Shown here: in pieces, positions 1-8,485 of the stretch | Layout: each line of letters begins with the position of its first letter | How positions within the stretch are numbered: the first letter of the stretch is position 1 | Assembly (NCBI GenBank): GCA_000024525.1 | Contig: CP001769.1 | Location: 4,497,001 to 4,561,000 of the forward strand | From: Spirosoma linguale DSM 74 | GTDB taxonomy: Bacteria > Bacteroidota > Bacteroidia > Cytophagales > Spirosomataceae | DNA length: 64,000 nucleotides | Direction: 5' to 3' | Program-made: the position numbers and the translations under genes | The notes under the pieces: generated by a model | Database searches by the model: none | Told to the model about the DNA's origin: nothing | The model's input: only the letters and a program-made list of their open reading frames with translations

Positions 1-1
1 G

Positions 2-1456
2 GACCAGGTCTACACCACCGGCCAGCCTTACCGGGCTTTTGGGGCGCCGGTTAGTATTCGTCAAGCAGACGGATCGACCGTACTCGACTACTTTGATCTG
101 ATTTATACTCCTCTCTTCAACGCGCAGGGTCAGGTGTATGCCATTCTCAGCGTAGCCACCAACGTAACCGAGCAAATAAGGGCTCATCAACAAGTGGAAA
201 GAAGTGAAACCGCTTTACGCAACGCCGTCGAACTAGCCGAATTGGGCCACTTTAGCGTCGATGTGGGGACCAACCTCATCACCGTATCCCCACGGGTAGC
301 CGACTGGTTTGGCTTTGATGACGTAGTTGCCGATGCTCAATCGTTTATCGATGGCGTCGGCCAAAGCGACCGCCAGCTGGTAGCCACCCGTCTGGCTAAC
401 GCTCTGCAACCGGGCTCTGACGGGCGCTATGATGTAGAACACTCCGTCATTCATGCCAAAACGGGTCACCAGATCATCCTACACGTCTTGGGCCAACTTT
501 ACAAGAATGACGCTGGGCAAGTCCTGCGGCTAGAGGGCATTTGTCAGGACATCACTCCTCAACGCGAGCAACAAGCTGTCTTGGAGCAGCAAGTGCAGGA
601 GCGAACCCAAGAGCTAGCCGCGGCTAATGAGGAACTAGCGGCCAGCAATGAGGAGTTAAGTGCAACCAACAAGGAGGTTCAGATCGGCAACCAAGCTCTG
701 GAAACGGCTAACACCGACCTGTTACGCTCGAATCAGAACCTGGAGCAGTTCGCCTACATTGCCTCCCATGACCTGCAGGAGCCGCTGCGTAAGATCCAGC
801 AGTTCGGTGATCTGCTCAAGAACCAATACGGCGACCACCTGGGCGATGGCCTGGCTTACCTGGAGCGTATGCAGACCGCAGCCAGTCGCATGTCGGTGTT
901 GATCCGAGACTTGTTAGCTTTCTCGCGGATCTCCACCACGCAGGTGATTGCCCAACCCGTGGGGCTCAATCAGGTGGTGAGCCGGGTGTTGGACGCCTTA
1001 TCGGTCGTGGTGGAGGAAAGTGGGGCGCAGGTGGTTGTGACTAGCTTGCCGGTAGTGCCGGGGGATCGCTCCCAGTTGGACCAACTGTTTCAGAACCTGT
1101 TGTCCAACGCGGTCAAGTTTCGGCGTACCAACCCACTCGGGGAGCTGGTTACCCCTCAAATCAGTATTAAGGCCAGTCTGGTAGCCGAAAGCCAACTACC
1201 CCCTTCGGTACACCCTTCGCGGTATGCCCAAACCTATCACTGCATCGAGGTAGCCGACAACGGCATTGGCTTTAAGGAGAAGTATGTGGACCGCATGTTT
1301 CAGGTGTTTCAGCGGTTGCACGGCAAAAACGAATTTGCCGGTACAGGCATCGGGTTGGCCATTGTGCAGAAGGTGGTGACCAATCACGGGGGGGGCATCA
1401 CCGCGACGAGTGAGCCAGGCCAGGGGGCAACCTTTAGTGTGTACTTACCAGCCTAG
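2..1456 (+). CDS. PAS-domain sensor histidine kinase, 5' end outside the window
   Basis: The frame is open from base 2, so the start lies left of the window; the GTG at 134 is internal. The visible 484 residues hold the end of one PAS domain, a second PAS domain (about residues 65-190 of the visible part), a Gln/Glu-rich coiled coil (about 190-245), a HisKA helix with the phospho-acceptor His in ASHDLQEP (codon near 767), and a HATPase domain with N box QNLLSNAVKF, G1 VADNGIGF and G2 GTGIGLAI. It ends right after the ATPase domain with no receiver domain. The family autophosphorylates on His and passes phosphate to a response regulator. No transmembrane segment is visible, so the seen part is cytosolic. 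The ligand and partner regulator are unknown. Confidence 0.95.
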   Translation, partial: DQVYTTGQPYRAFGAPVSIRQADGSTVLDYFDLIYTPLFNAQGQVYAILSVATNVTEQIRAHQQVERSETALRNAVELAELGHFSVDVGTNLITVSPRVADWFGFDDVVADAQSFIDGVGQSDRQLVATRLANALQPGSDGRYDVEHSVIHAKTGHQIILHVLGQLYKNDAGQVLRLEGICQDITPQREQQAVLEQQVQERTQELAAANEELAASNEELSATNKEVQIGNQALETANTDLLRSNQNLEQFAYIASHDLQEPLRKIQQFGDLLKNQYGDHLGDGLAYLERMQTAASRMSVLIRDLLAFSRISTTQVIAQPVGLNQVVSRVLDALSVVVEESGAQVVVTSLPVVPGDRSQLDQLFQNLLSNAVKFRRTNPLGELVTPQISIKASLVAESQLPPSVHPSRYAQTYHCIEVADNGIGFKEKYVDRMFQVFQRLHGKNEFAGTGIGLAIVQKVVTNHGGGITATSEPGQGATFSVYLPA

Positions 1457-1503
1457 CCGGGCTAGCTTAAAGCACAACGAATTCAAAACTTGACAGGGCA
1501 GCA

Positions 1504-1824
1504 ATGAGACAATCAATCAGTTGGCAACAGCGCCGGGTAGAGTTGCTAAAGGCGCAGCTCCAGCAACGAAAGAACCTGCTGGTGGCTTTTAAGCAAGCTC
1601 AGGATGCTTTAAGGCAAGTGCACCAGGCCGAACGGGATGAGTTTTTGGCTACCATCCTCCTATCTGGTTTAACTCAGATTCACCTTCAGGTGAAACAAGC
1701 GGCAGAACAACAGCACCTAATAAATGAATTTGCTGACTTCAATCGGGCTATGCTCCAGTGCCGGAGGTGGGAAGAGCGCGCCTTGGCCCACCAGATTGAG
1801 CAGGAAAGGATTCGTCAGCAGTAG
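1504..1824 (+). CDS. Small Gln-rich helical protein of unknown function
   Basis: A 106-residue protein begins with ATG 47 bp after the kinase stop, on the same strand, so it is probably co-transcribed. It is rich in Gln, Glu, Arg, Leu and Ala with heptad-like spacing, and has no signal peptide, membrane segment or Cys motif. It is likely to be one long helix or coiled coil. I do not recognise a family. Its place behind a sensor kinase suggests a link to that signalling unit, which is inference from position only. Confidence 0.6.
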   Translation: MRQSISWQQRRVELLKAQLQQRKNLLVAFKQAQDALRQVHQAERDEFLATILLSGLTQIHLQVKQAAEQQHLINEFADFNRAMLQCRRWEERALAHQIEQERIRQQ

Positions 1825-1965
1825 CCGGTTTAAATGAGGAGCAACTCTGATGAGTCGAACGGCTGGCGCTGTCTTAGCGGTACGCTTGTTGGCCCAAGGA
1901 TAAGGCACTCCCAAGGCAAACTAGACGTGGGACGAACCACTACAGTTTGTAAGCGCTCGGATATT

Positions 1966-1994
1966 TATTCTCACAAATCGCTCCTAAATGAGAA
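1966..1994 (+). repeat. Intergenic repeat family A, core fragment
   Basis: The core TTCTCACAAATCGCTCC followed by TGAGA matches the dispersed family described at 30139-30295. Only the first half is kept. It lies inside a spurious open frame next to the kinase debris. Confidence 0.6.
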
Positions 1995-2067
1995 GATAAA
2001 ATCATCATACATCTGCTTGATATTCGGGGATATTACCAAACGCAAACAGCAGCAAGCCGAGATTTAA
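1994..2067 (+). pseudogene. Remnant of a PAS-domain protein
   Basis: The translation ends in FGDITKRKQQQAEI, close to the D-I-T-x-R-K signature that closes PAS domains and leads into the kinase linker helix. It stops at a TAA and the following bases show no kinase domain. Upstream the frame runs through a family A repeat, so this is debris and not a gene. It is probably left from a kinase like the one at the window start. Confidence 0.4.
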
Positions 2068-2207
2068 GTGACTCAGAACAACCTCTCCGAAATATGCAAT
2101 CTTGATGATTTGAAACCTATTGAAATCATCAAGATCATAGAAAATCAGCATTCTATTGATTTCGTAAAAAAAACGATCTCTTCACTTTTTACGAATATCC
2201 GGTCTTG

Positions 2208-2530
2208 CTAAAAGCACGACGCCCCTTGCGCCAGGATATTGACACGCAGGTTACTGACATATACGGACTGAAGTTCAGGAATTGCATGAAAAATCGTGTC
2301 CTTGATGTTGTCGGAATCGATCATAAACACGCCCCCTGACCCAATGGCCCGCAGGATATTTCCCTGACTAATTACCAGGCCGGAGTCGGTGCGAAGGCCA
2401 ATAACCAGCAAGCCCGGATTACGCTACAGGGCTTCTGTAAGGCGGGGAAAGCGGCTGCGCTGCCTAATGGGCGTGTTAATAATCGCTTCGGACAGAAAGG
2501 AAAGTCCTTGTTCGGTTTCTACCACACCCT
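2208..2530 (-). pseudogene. Cyanophycinase C-terminal remnant
   Basis: The minus-strand translation reads VVETEQGLSFLSEAII, then RQRSRFPRLTEAL, an in-frame TAG (about 2427), RNPGLLVIGLRTDSGLVI, IGSGGVFMIDSDNI and finally NLRVNILAQG. This follows the C-terminal third of cyanophycinase (CphB, a serine peptidase E-like enzyme that cuts cyanophycin), including the usual IGSG and NLRxxIL stretches. The N-terminal two thirds with the catalytic Ser are absent. The remnant abuts the 3' end of the oxidase gene, which suggests that a deletion joined them. The stop inside the frame and the missing catalytic domain make it non-functional. Confidence 0.7.
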
Positions 2531-2533
2531 TAA

Positions 2534-4507
2534 TCAGTGTGGCTGGGAAAACGGATCGTTTAGGTTTTGGGCCTCAACTTCTTTCTCTAGCGCAATCTGC
2601 TCATTTTCGTGCGGCAGATTAGACGAGTGGGTCAGTGAGTAAGGTACATTCTGCGGAATAAAATCGTCGATGGCGCCGGGCTTGCTATAATCGTAGGGCC
2701 AGCGGTAAACGGCGGGTAGTTTACCCGGCCAGTTGCCATGACCCGGGTGGATGGGCGCCGTCCATTCGAGGGTGTTCGACCGCCAGGGGTTCTGGGGAGC
2801 CTTTTGTCCCTTAAAGTAGCTATAGACAACATTCCAGATGAATAGCCACTGAGCCGTGAAAGTAACAATGGCGGCTATCGTGATGAAGGCATTCATGTCG
2901 GCAAATGTACCTTTCGTAAAATCATAGCTGGTAAAGGCATAGTAACGCCTGGGAAAACCGGCAATACCTAGATAGTGCATGGGGAAAAAGACCAGGTAGA
3001 TGCCAATGAACGTTAGCCAGAAGTGCGCATACCCCAGCTTTTCGTTCAGCATCCGGCCGAACATCTTGGGATACCAGTGATACGTACCTGCCAGCAGTCC
3101 GAAGGCCGAAGCGGCTCCCATCACCAGGTGAAAATGAGCCACCACGAAATACGTATCATGCAGTTGAATATCTAAAACCGAATTACCCAAAATGATGCCG
3201 GTGAGACCACCGGAAACGAAAAACGATACCAGACCGATGGAAAACAGCATGGCGGGTGTAAAGCGAATATTACCTCGCCATAAGGTCGTGATGTAATTAA
3301 ACGCTTTTACTGCGGAGGGGACGGCAATGATCAGCGTCAGGAACATGAACACAGATCCTAGAAACGGGTTCATACCCGACACGAACATATGATGTCCCCA
3401 GACGATAAACGACAGAAAGGCAATCCCGATCATGGAGGCAATCATGGCCCGGTACCCAAAAATGGGTTTACGGGCATTGGTCGCGATGATTTCGGACGTG
3501 ATCCCCAGGGCCGGTAGAATAACAATGTAGACTTCGGGGTGACCAAAAAACCAGAACAGGTGCTGGAATAAAATGGGGCTTCCGCCCATATTGGGCAATG
3601 CTTCTCCCTTGATATAAATCTCGGACAAATAAAAACTCGTCCCGAAATGGCGGTCAAAAATGAGTAGTAGCACCGCGGACAAGAGGACCGGGAATGAAAT
3701 TAACCCTAAGATCGCCGTTAGCAGGAAAGACCAGATCGTCAGTGGAAGTTTACTAAACGACATGCCTCGTGTGCGTAGGTTTATGACCGTGGTGATGTAA
3801 TTGATGCCGCCCAGCAATTGGGAGATAATAAACAGGGCTATACTGATCAGCCAGAGCGTTAGTCCGCTACCAGACCCCCGATGGGCCTGGGGCAAGGCGC
3901 TGAGGGGCGGATAAATTACCCAGCCCGTGCCCGACGGCCCCGACGGCACAAAGAAGGACGATAACATGACTACGCTCGCCGTAAAAAAGAACCAGTACGA
4001 CAGCATGTTCAGAAAGCCAGAGGCCATGTCGCGGGCACCGATTTGCAGCGGAATCAGGAAATTGGAAAACGTACCACTGAGCCCGGCTGTGAGCACAAAA
4101 AAGACCATAATGGTACCGTGCATGGTGACGAGTTGAAGGTAAAAGTCCTGATCGAGCTTACCGTCCTGGTTGATCCAGTCACCCAGCAGCGGACGCAGGA
4201 AATCGAGATTCAGGTGCTGAAACCCCAGTTGAAGCCGGAACAGGACGGATAAAAAAATACCTATGATGGCCCAGCTAATGCCCGTAATCAGATACTGTCG
4301 GGCAATCGTTTTATGATCTTCTGAAAACAAGTACCTACGCAATTTACTTTGCGGTTCGTGCTCAGATTGGGCGGCCTCACGGGCATCGGTTTCCGTATGG
4401 AGTTCATCGGCCCGGTGACTGACATTACCTGTTCGCACATGGGCATAGCCGCTAAAAAGCCAGCCCATAAATAGGGCGGCAATAATGATTACACCTGTCA
4501 TTAACAT
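2534..4507 (-). CDS. Cytochrome c oxidase subunit I (heme-copper oxidase, A type)
   Basis: 657 residues with about 12-13 membrane segments. Metal ligands are visible: His130 (MHGT) and His460 for heme a, His458 (VAHFH) for heme a3, His323 with Tyr327 in GHPEVY, and His372-373 (GHH) for CuB. The Glu of GHPEV is that of the A1 subgroup D-channel. An N-terminal membrane segment and a charged stretch (about 1-60) precede the core. The subunit catalyses reduction of oxygen to water in the inner membrane. Subunit II and III genes are not adjacent: nothing is encoded for 550 bp upstream, and a cyanophycinase relic lies downstream. It may be a stray extra copy that depends on subunits encoded elsewhere. 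Confidence 0.93.
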   Translation of the reverse strand: MLMTGVIIIAALFMGWLFSGYAHVRTGNVSHRADELHTETDAREAAQSEHEPQSKLRRYLFSEDHKTIARQYLITGISWAIIGIFLSVLFRLQLGFQHLNLDFLRPLLGDWINQDGKLDQDFYLQLVTMHGTIMVFFVLTAGLSGTFSNFLIPLQIGARDMASGFLNMLSYWFFFTASVVMLSSFFVPSGPSGTGWVIYPPLSALPQAHRGSGSGLTLWLISIALFIISQLLGGINYITTVINLRTRGMSFSKLPLTIWSFLLTAILGLISFPVLLSAVLLLIFDRHFGTSFYLSEIYIKGEALPNMGGSPILFQHLFWFFGHPEVYIVILPALGITSEIIATNARKPIFGYRAMIASMIGIAFLSFIVWGHHMFVSGMNPFLGSVFMFLTLIIAVPSAVKAFNYITTLWRGNIRFTPAMLFSIGLVSFFVSGGLTGIILGNSVLDIQLHDTYFVVAHFHLVMGAASAFGLLAGTYHWYPKMFGRMLNEKLGYAHFWLTFIGIYLVFFPMHYLGIAGFPRRYYAFTSYDFTKGTFADMNAFITIAAIVTFTAQWLFIWNVVYSYFKGQKAPQNPWRSNTLEWTAPIHPGHGNWPGKLPAVYRWPYDYSKPGAIDDFIPQNVPYSLTHSSNLPHENEQIALEKEVEAQNLNDPFSQPH

Positions 4508-5062
4508 AGGATTTTGCCGTTTAGCGTTTATGGTTAATTCGTTTTAGCGCTGTGCGCATCACTCGTCCAAGCGATACTAGTCAGTCTTTTTGTAGGTTTC
4601 CTTACCGAGCAGGTATGTCGCATCGGTCAAGCCCTTGACTTATCCTCAAAAGACTCTTTTGTCCTTAAGGCAGTTAAACATCTGAATAGAAAATGAGGTA
4701 TTGGTACTGCCTGTAGTAGGGAGTGATGAGGGCCGGTTAATCGCTGCCTTGTGAGTCAGAAAGTTAACTGTGTAAGCCCTGCACAAGTCCATGGCTCCCA
4801 TTTATTAGATTTGCTGGATATCAGGGTAAGCAACCGTTAGGTTATCGTAATGGCGGCAACAATCCGTTTATTCTCACAAATCGCTCCCCCTTGAGACGAA
4901 ACGCGTTTCAAGGACGAACACTTGTAGAAACTGATTTGGCTCCACTACTAAAGAGTTTACTTTGTTCCTGAGCAATAGCTAGCCTGTATTTGGCGCAGCC
5001 TTGATCAACCGGTATTTATACTAAACAACTGAGATGTATTAGCCCCAAATTTTGTTAATTTT
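4508..5062. other. Intergenic stretch with a family A repeat
   Basis: No gene is visible. At 4870-4912 (plus strand) lies a family A core, TTCTCACAAATCGCTCC then TTGAGACGAA. A Bacteroidota-like -7 box (TAATTTTG, 5056-5063) sits just before the toxin-antitoxin pair, but no clear -33 TTTG was found at the right distance. Confidence 0.5.
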
Positions 5063-5080
5063 GTGAACATCGATCTAGCT

Positions 5081-5263
5081 ATGGCAACGACTAACCTAAA
5101 ATCAAAAGCTAGGAGGCCCCTCAAAGTAAAGCTTCTAAACGCGTCAGGTCAGGTGATCGAAGGCCTTATTCCATCGGGCCATCTGTCAACCGAAGACCCT
5201 GGATTAGCTATTGCTAACGAGCTGGGCAAACATAAACACCTTGACCCCACGCCCATTCCTTGA
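5081..5263 (+). CDS. Probable antitoxin partner of the PIN-domain protein
   Basis: 60 residues from ATG 5081; the GTG at 5063 lies on the likely promoter box and is less attractive. The N-terminus is basic (TTNLKSKARRPLKVKL) and the C-terminus acidic and Pro-rich. Its stop overlaps the start of the next gene by 3 bp. Size, order and overlap fit an antitoxin that binds DNA and neutralises the toxin; no known DNA-binding fold could be assigned by eye. The role is inferred from the partner. Confidence 0.55.
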   Translation: MATTNLKSKARRPLKVKLLNASGQVIEGLIPSGHLSTEDPGLAIANELGKHKHLDPTPIP

Positions 5264-5712
5264 TTACGGTTACTAAGCCTGCCTTATTATGTGATACGGG
5301 CCTGTTAAGCCGTGTTTTTCTGGCTAAATCACCCTTCTTGGAAGCGTATCAAACAGCTATTGAGCAGTTTCAAGAAACCATTAGCACGGCGGTATTCATC
5401 GAGCTGCAACATTGGTTACTCATCCAACGGGGCCTAGCCATGCCCATTAGCCGGGCCGAGTATGATCGGCATCGAAAGCGGTTAGACAATTACATCGTTT
5501 TAAACAGTGATGGCGTTAGTGAGCAAGCCTTAGGAGTAGCCCGCCGGTGGCCTGATACCGGTGTGGGGGATGCTTATACGATTGGTACTGCATTAGTCTT
5601 TGACGTGCCGGTCTTTACGCTTAATCCAAAGCATTTCGAGCGTGTGAAGGGGATTACTCTATACAGGCCCGATAATTATCAGGAGCTACTCCAAAGTACC
5701 AAGCGCACTTGA
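5260..5712 (+). CDS. PIN-domain protein, VapC-like toxin
   Basis: 150 residues starting with TTG, the only start that keeps the first catalytic Asp (LLCDTG). PIN features follow: STAVFIEL with the conserved Glu near 45-50, and GVGDAYTIGTAL with the acidic residue near 105, then VFTLNPKHFERV, the usual PIN ending (N-x-K-H-F). PIN toxins are Mg-dependent RNases that cut tRNA or rRNA. The TTGA overlap with the upstream gene implies coupled translation, as in type II toxin-antitoxin operons. A regulatory or housekeeping PIN nuclease is an alternative, but the paired small gene argues for toxin-antitoxin. Confidence 0.75.
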   Translation: MITVTKPALLCDTGLLSRVFLAKSPFLEAYQTAIEQFQETISTAVFIELQHWLLIQRGLAMPISRAEYDRHRKRLDNYIVLNSDGVSEQALGVARRWPDTGVGDAYTIGTALVFDVPVFTLNPKHFERVKGITLYRPDNYQELLQSTKRT

Positions 5713-5847
5713 TTAACCTAACTGCGGCTACCCAATTTTCTATTGTTTCCCGTTCACTTCTTAAGCAAAAGTTTAAAAGTGAAATTGCCCAATTAAATGG
5801 GCGTTTGCTGAAACTAGCCGTGGCACTTGCCCCAACATGAAAATATC

Positions 5848-5890
5848 GAAAAAAGGAGGGCGAGTCGGGTGTAGCGACACGCCCTCCCTT
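5848..5890 (-). terminator. Intrinsic terminator of the NmrA-type gene
   Basis: GGAGGGCG (5855-5862) pairs with CGCCCTCC (5880-5887), and inner GTCG/CGAC arms extend the stem. On the minus strand the stem is followed by six T. It lies 80 bp past the stop of the minus-strand gene at 5965. On the plus strand it is followed by CTTTCT and could weakly serve the toxin operon too. Confidence 0.8.
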
Positions 5891-5964
5891 TCTAACTATT
5901 AATTTACCTCATCTGCTTGTAATTGCCAGCATAAACGGGGTAGGATCGTTTATGGAGTCACTGA

Positions 5965-6849
5965 TTAGTTCGTGCCATAAGCTTGGTGTAGAAATTGCTG
6001 CACGCTCGTCGGTTTTCGGCCCAATATCTTCGCCAGAGTTGGGTCATCCACATCCATGGTAGCTTGTGACAAGGCCATAGCCCACATGGTAAACATACCG
6101 ATATACTGATCGGGTACACCGCCGCTTTTCAACCTGGCCTCAAATTCACTAACCGAGGGCGATTGGTAAATCACCTCTTTCTCCAGCATATGGGATAATT
6201 CTCGAGCAATCTCGTAAAAGGAAACTGAAGCGGTGTTGGTTAGTTGATAGACCTGGTTGAGATGACCATCGGTCGTCAGTACATGAGCAGCCGCTTCGGC
6301 TAATTCCTCCCGCAGGACGTAGCTGGCCTGACCATTGCCGGCCGGAAAGAAAATGAGGCCCGTCTGCCCAACCTGTTGGCCCGCAAAAACAGGAATCATT
6401 TCCTGATACATCCCATTTTGCAAAATAGTATAGGCAACCCCGCTGTTTTTGAGAAAAGCTTCTGATTCAACATGCGATTGGTGAAAGGCTGCGATAGCCG
6501 AATGCGCAAAGTCTGCTTTTCTGATGAAAGAGGTGTAGGTAATGTGCTTCACCCGAGCTGCTTGTGCCGCTTTAATGGCATTAATATGCTGAGTCGTTCG
6601 ATTTTCAATAGGCCCTCGATCGCTACTGGAGACCAGTAATAGCTTGTCTACGCCTTGAAAGGCATGGATCAATGAGTCAACGTCTGTGTAATCACCTACT
6701 CTTACTTGAATCCCTCTATCAAGTAGGCTTTTTGCCTTGGCCACGTCTCGAACCATGGCTATAATATGGATCGGGCTGACCTGTTTACGGATTAGATGCT
6801 CAATAGCTTTGCTGCCAAATTGACCCGTTGCGCCTGTAACTAAAATCAT
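5965..6849 (-). CDS. NAD(P)H-binding NmrA-like oxidoreductase (quinone oxidoreductase QorB type)
   Basis: 294 residues of the atypical short-chain dehydrogenase class. The nucleotide-binding motif TGATGQFG (residues 5-12) and VRVGDYTD near 50 match the NmrA / NAD(P)H:quinone oxidoreductase 2 family; there is no Tyr-x-x-x-Lys catalytic pair. Such proteins reduce quinones or sense NADP. It is divergent from an HxlR regulator, the same arrangement as ytfG/ytfH (qorB/qorR), so quinone or electrophile detoxification under HxlR control is likely. The substrate is inferred. Confidence 0.85.
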   Translation of the reverse strand: MILVTGATGQFGSKAIEHLIRKQVSPIHIIAMVRDVAKAKSLLDRGIQVRVGDYTDVDSLIHAFQGVDKLLLVSSSDRGPIENRTTQHINAIKAAQAARVKHITYTSFIRKADFAHSAIAAFHQSHVESEAFLKNSGVAYTILQNGMYQEMIPVFAGQQVGQTGLIFFPAGNGQASYVLREELAEAAAHVLTTDGHLNQVYQLTNTASVSFYEIARELSHMLEKEVIYQSPSVSEFEARLKSGGVPDQYIGMFTMWAMALSQATMDVDDPTLAKILGRKPTSVQQFLHQAYGTN

Positions 6850-6900
6850 GTTCGATTTATTTAATGATGGACAAAAGTACAGGAGCAGATATACAAACTA

Positions 6901-6938
6901 TACTTTGTTCTTGTAAAGTATCAGTATACTTTTGTATA
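6901..6938 (+). promoter_or_regulatory. Promoter and operator of the HxlR gene, shared divergent region
   Basis: TTTG (6904-6907), a 19-bp spacer and TACTTTTG (6927-6934) fit the Bacteroidota sigma factor consensus exactly, about 28 bp before ATG 6962. Two inverted repeats overlap it: TACTTT/AAAGTA (6901-6906, 6915-6920) and TATAC-TTTT-GTATA (6925-6938). They are good candidate sites for the HxlR protein repressing itself and the divergent gene. For the minus-strand gene, a TACTTTTG box is at 6872-6879. Confidence 0.65.
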
Positions 6939-6961
6939 GTCGAATGATTAATCTATTACTT

Positions 6962-7339
6962 ATGAGCAAGTTCAACGAGTTTATTGGCTCAGATACAGGT
7001 CCTCAATGTCCACGCAGTTACATTCTGGCTTTAACCGACACGGTTAATGTTATTCATGGGAAGTGGAAGCTGCCCATCATTGCCTCGTTGCTACGGGGCG
7101 TGAATCGATTTAAAGATTTGTTGGAGAGTACTGAAAAGATCACGCCCCGAATGCTTTCTAAAGAGCTCAAAGAGCTTGAACTGAACGGCATTGTACAACG
7201 GCATGTGTATAATCAGACCCCGGTTTTGATTGAATATGAGCTCACCGAATCGGGCCGGGGGATAGCCACGGTAATCGATTCGATGATTGATTGGGGGATG
7301 CTCCACCGATCCCAGCAGATGACAACTGGAGCGCAATAG
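6962..7339 (+). CDS. HxlR-family winged-helix regulator
   Basis: 125 residues from ATG 6962; upstream TTG/ATG codons in frame fall on the promoter and were rejected. The HxlR signature is clear: Cys near the N-terminus (QCPRSY), then IHGKWKLPIIASL, the wing helix FKDLLESTEKITPRMLSKELKEL, and a C-terminal dimer helix. Members sense electrophiles or quinones, often through that Cys, and repress a divergent reductase. The target here is most likely the NmrA-like gene. Confidence 0.88.
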   Translation: MSKFNEFIGSDTGPQCPRSYILALTDTVNVIHGKWKLPIIASLLRGVNRFKDLLESTEKITPRMLSKELKELELNGIVQRHVYNQTPVLIEYELTESGRGIATVIDSMIDWGMLHRSQQMTTGAQ

Positions 7340-7408
7340 AAGCAAGGAGTTTGTGGAACATACTAGTAGCTAACTCCCAAGTCCCCCAAAGGCTCATTGT
7401 CAATTCTT

Positions 7409-7463
7409 TGTCTCATAATAATGCTCCTGCTCGAGACAAAGATAGGTCCATGTATCTGTTTCT
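7409..7463 (+). repeat. Intergenic repeat family A, core copy
   Basis: TGTCTCATAATAATGCTCCT, then CGAGAC and CATGTATCTGTTTCT, follow the family consensus in order. The GTCTC/GAGAC arms are kept; the second arm pair is weak. No terminal repeats are visible. Confidence 0.65.
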
Positions 7464-7629
7464 TACTTAGGGGGTAAGGTGAAACAGGGTCGATTAAAGA
7501 TCAAAAAGTATAGCTAACGATTAACAGGGTAACGATCTGGGTCAATCGATTAGCTTAAGGAGACACCCTTACCCGACCGCAAGGGGGCTTGTTTTAGCAC
7601 CCCTAGCGGCTTGCTAGATTAGAATCCGT

Positions 7630-8382
7630 TTAGCGCATCCCTCCCGAAACAGCTATTTTTTCACCCGTGATCCAGCCCGCGTTATCCGATGCTAAGAAAG
7701 CAACTGCGGGGGCTATTTCATCCGGTTTGCCGAACCTACCCATGGGTATAGCGGCAATCATGCCCTTTTCGATGGCACTGCCTGCCAGTCCCAGCGCCTT
7801 TGACCCTTCGGTATCAGTTGGGCCCGGTGCCACCGTATTGACCCGGATGCGGCGGTTCACCAGTTCTCTGGATAAAGAAACGGTTAAGGCGTTCAGGGCC
7901 GCCTTCGATGAGGTATAAATACTGGTGTAGGGCCCTGGATTCTGTCCGCCTACTGAACTGATATTGACAATGCTACCTCCTGTTTTGGGAAAATACTTCA
8001 ACGACTCCTGGATCGTCAGCATGGGACCTAACACATTGACCCGGTACTGTTCCAGAAAATCATCCTCCGTAACCGCTTCAATGGGGCCGAATCGGGCGAT
8101 CCCAGCATTATTCACCAGCACATCCAGCTTGCCAAACCGCTCCTTCACCTGTTTTAACAAATCAATAATATCGGCATGCCGGGCCATATCGGCCTGAAGG
8201 GCAATGGCCTGTCCGCCTGTCTCCCGGATGGCGTTAGCCACGCCTTCGGCATCGCTTACCGCCGAATGATAGGTGACAATGACAATCGCGCCACAGGCGG
8301 CAAGTTCCTTGGCTATGGCCGCGCCAATACCCTTTGAGCTGCCGGTAACGATGGCCACCTTCTGCGTCAAATCTATTTTCAT
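7630..8382 (-). CDS. Short-chain dehydrogenase/reductase (3-oxoacyl-ACP reductase-like)
   Basis: 250 residues of classical SDR form: TGSSKGIG cofactor motif (residues 13-20), NNAG near 90, Ser of NISSVGG and YTSSK with catalytic Tyr and Lys near 155-159, and the PGPTDTEG segment. NADP(H)-dependent oxidoreductase in the cytosol; the substrate cannot be read. It is divergent from an HxlR regulator, repeating the layout of the preceding module. Confidence 0.9.
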   Translation of the reverse strand: MKIDLTQKVAIVTGSSKGIGAAIAKELAACGAIVIVTYHSAVSDAEGVANAIRETGGQAIALQADMARHADIIDLLKQVKERFGKLDVLVNNAGIARFGPIEAVTEDDFLEQYRVNVLGPMLTIQESLKYFPKTGGSIVNISSVGGQNPGPYTSIYTSSKAALNALTVSLSRELVNRRIRVNTVAPGPTDTEGSKALGLAGSAIEKGMIAAIPMGRFGKPDEIAPAVAFLASDNAGWITGEKIAVSGGMR

Positions 8383-8449
8383 GAGTGCTCTTTTTTGACA
8401 AAGCTAGATGAACGAACTTTACCCTGGATATGGGTTTCCCTTTAGAAAG

Positions 8450-8469
8450 TAGTTTCCTTCGAGAAACTA
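8450..8469 (+). promoter_or_regulatory. Candidate HxlR operator
   Basis: TAGTTTC (8450-8456) and GAAACTA (8463-8469) form a 7-bp inverted repeat with a 6-bp spacer, 16 bp before the HxlR start and within the divergent intergenic region. A weaker GTTTCCCTTTAGAAAG sits just upstream. Size and place fit an HxlR dimer site; this is inference. Confidence 0.5.
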
Positions 8470-8485
8470 GGTTGCGCCAAGACGG

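Noticed and set aside
1834..2067. Possible 77-residue gene
   Set aside because: The front part runs through a family A repeat and only the last 14 residues look like protein (PAS tail), so it was noted as a remnant.
2068..2210. 47 codons after the PAS remnant that faintly recall an HPt domain
   Set aside because: No phospho-acceptor His motif and very low complexity; the likeness is too weak.
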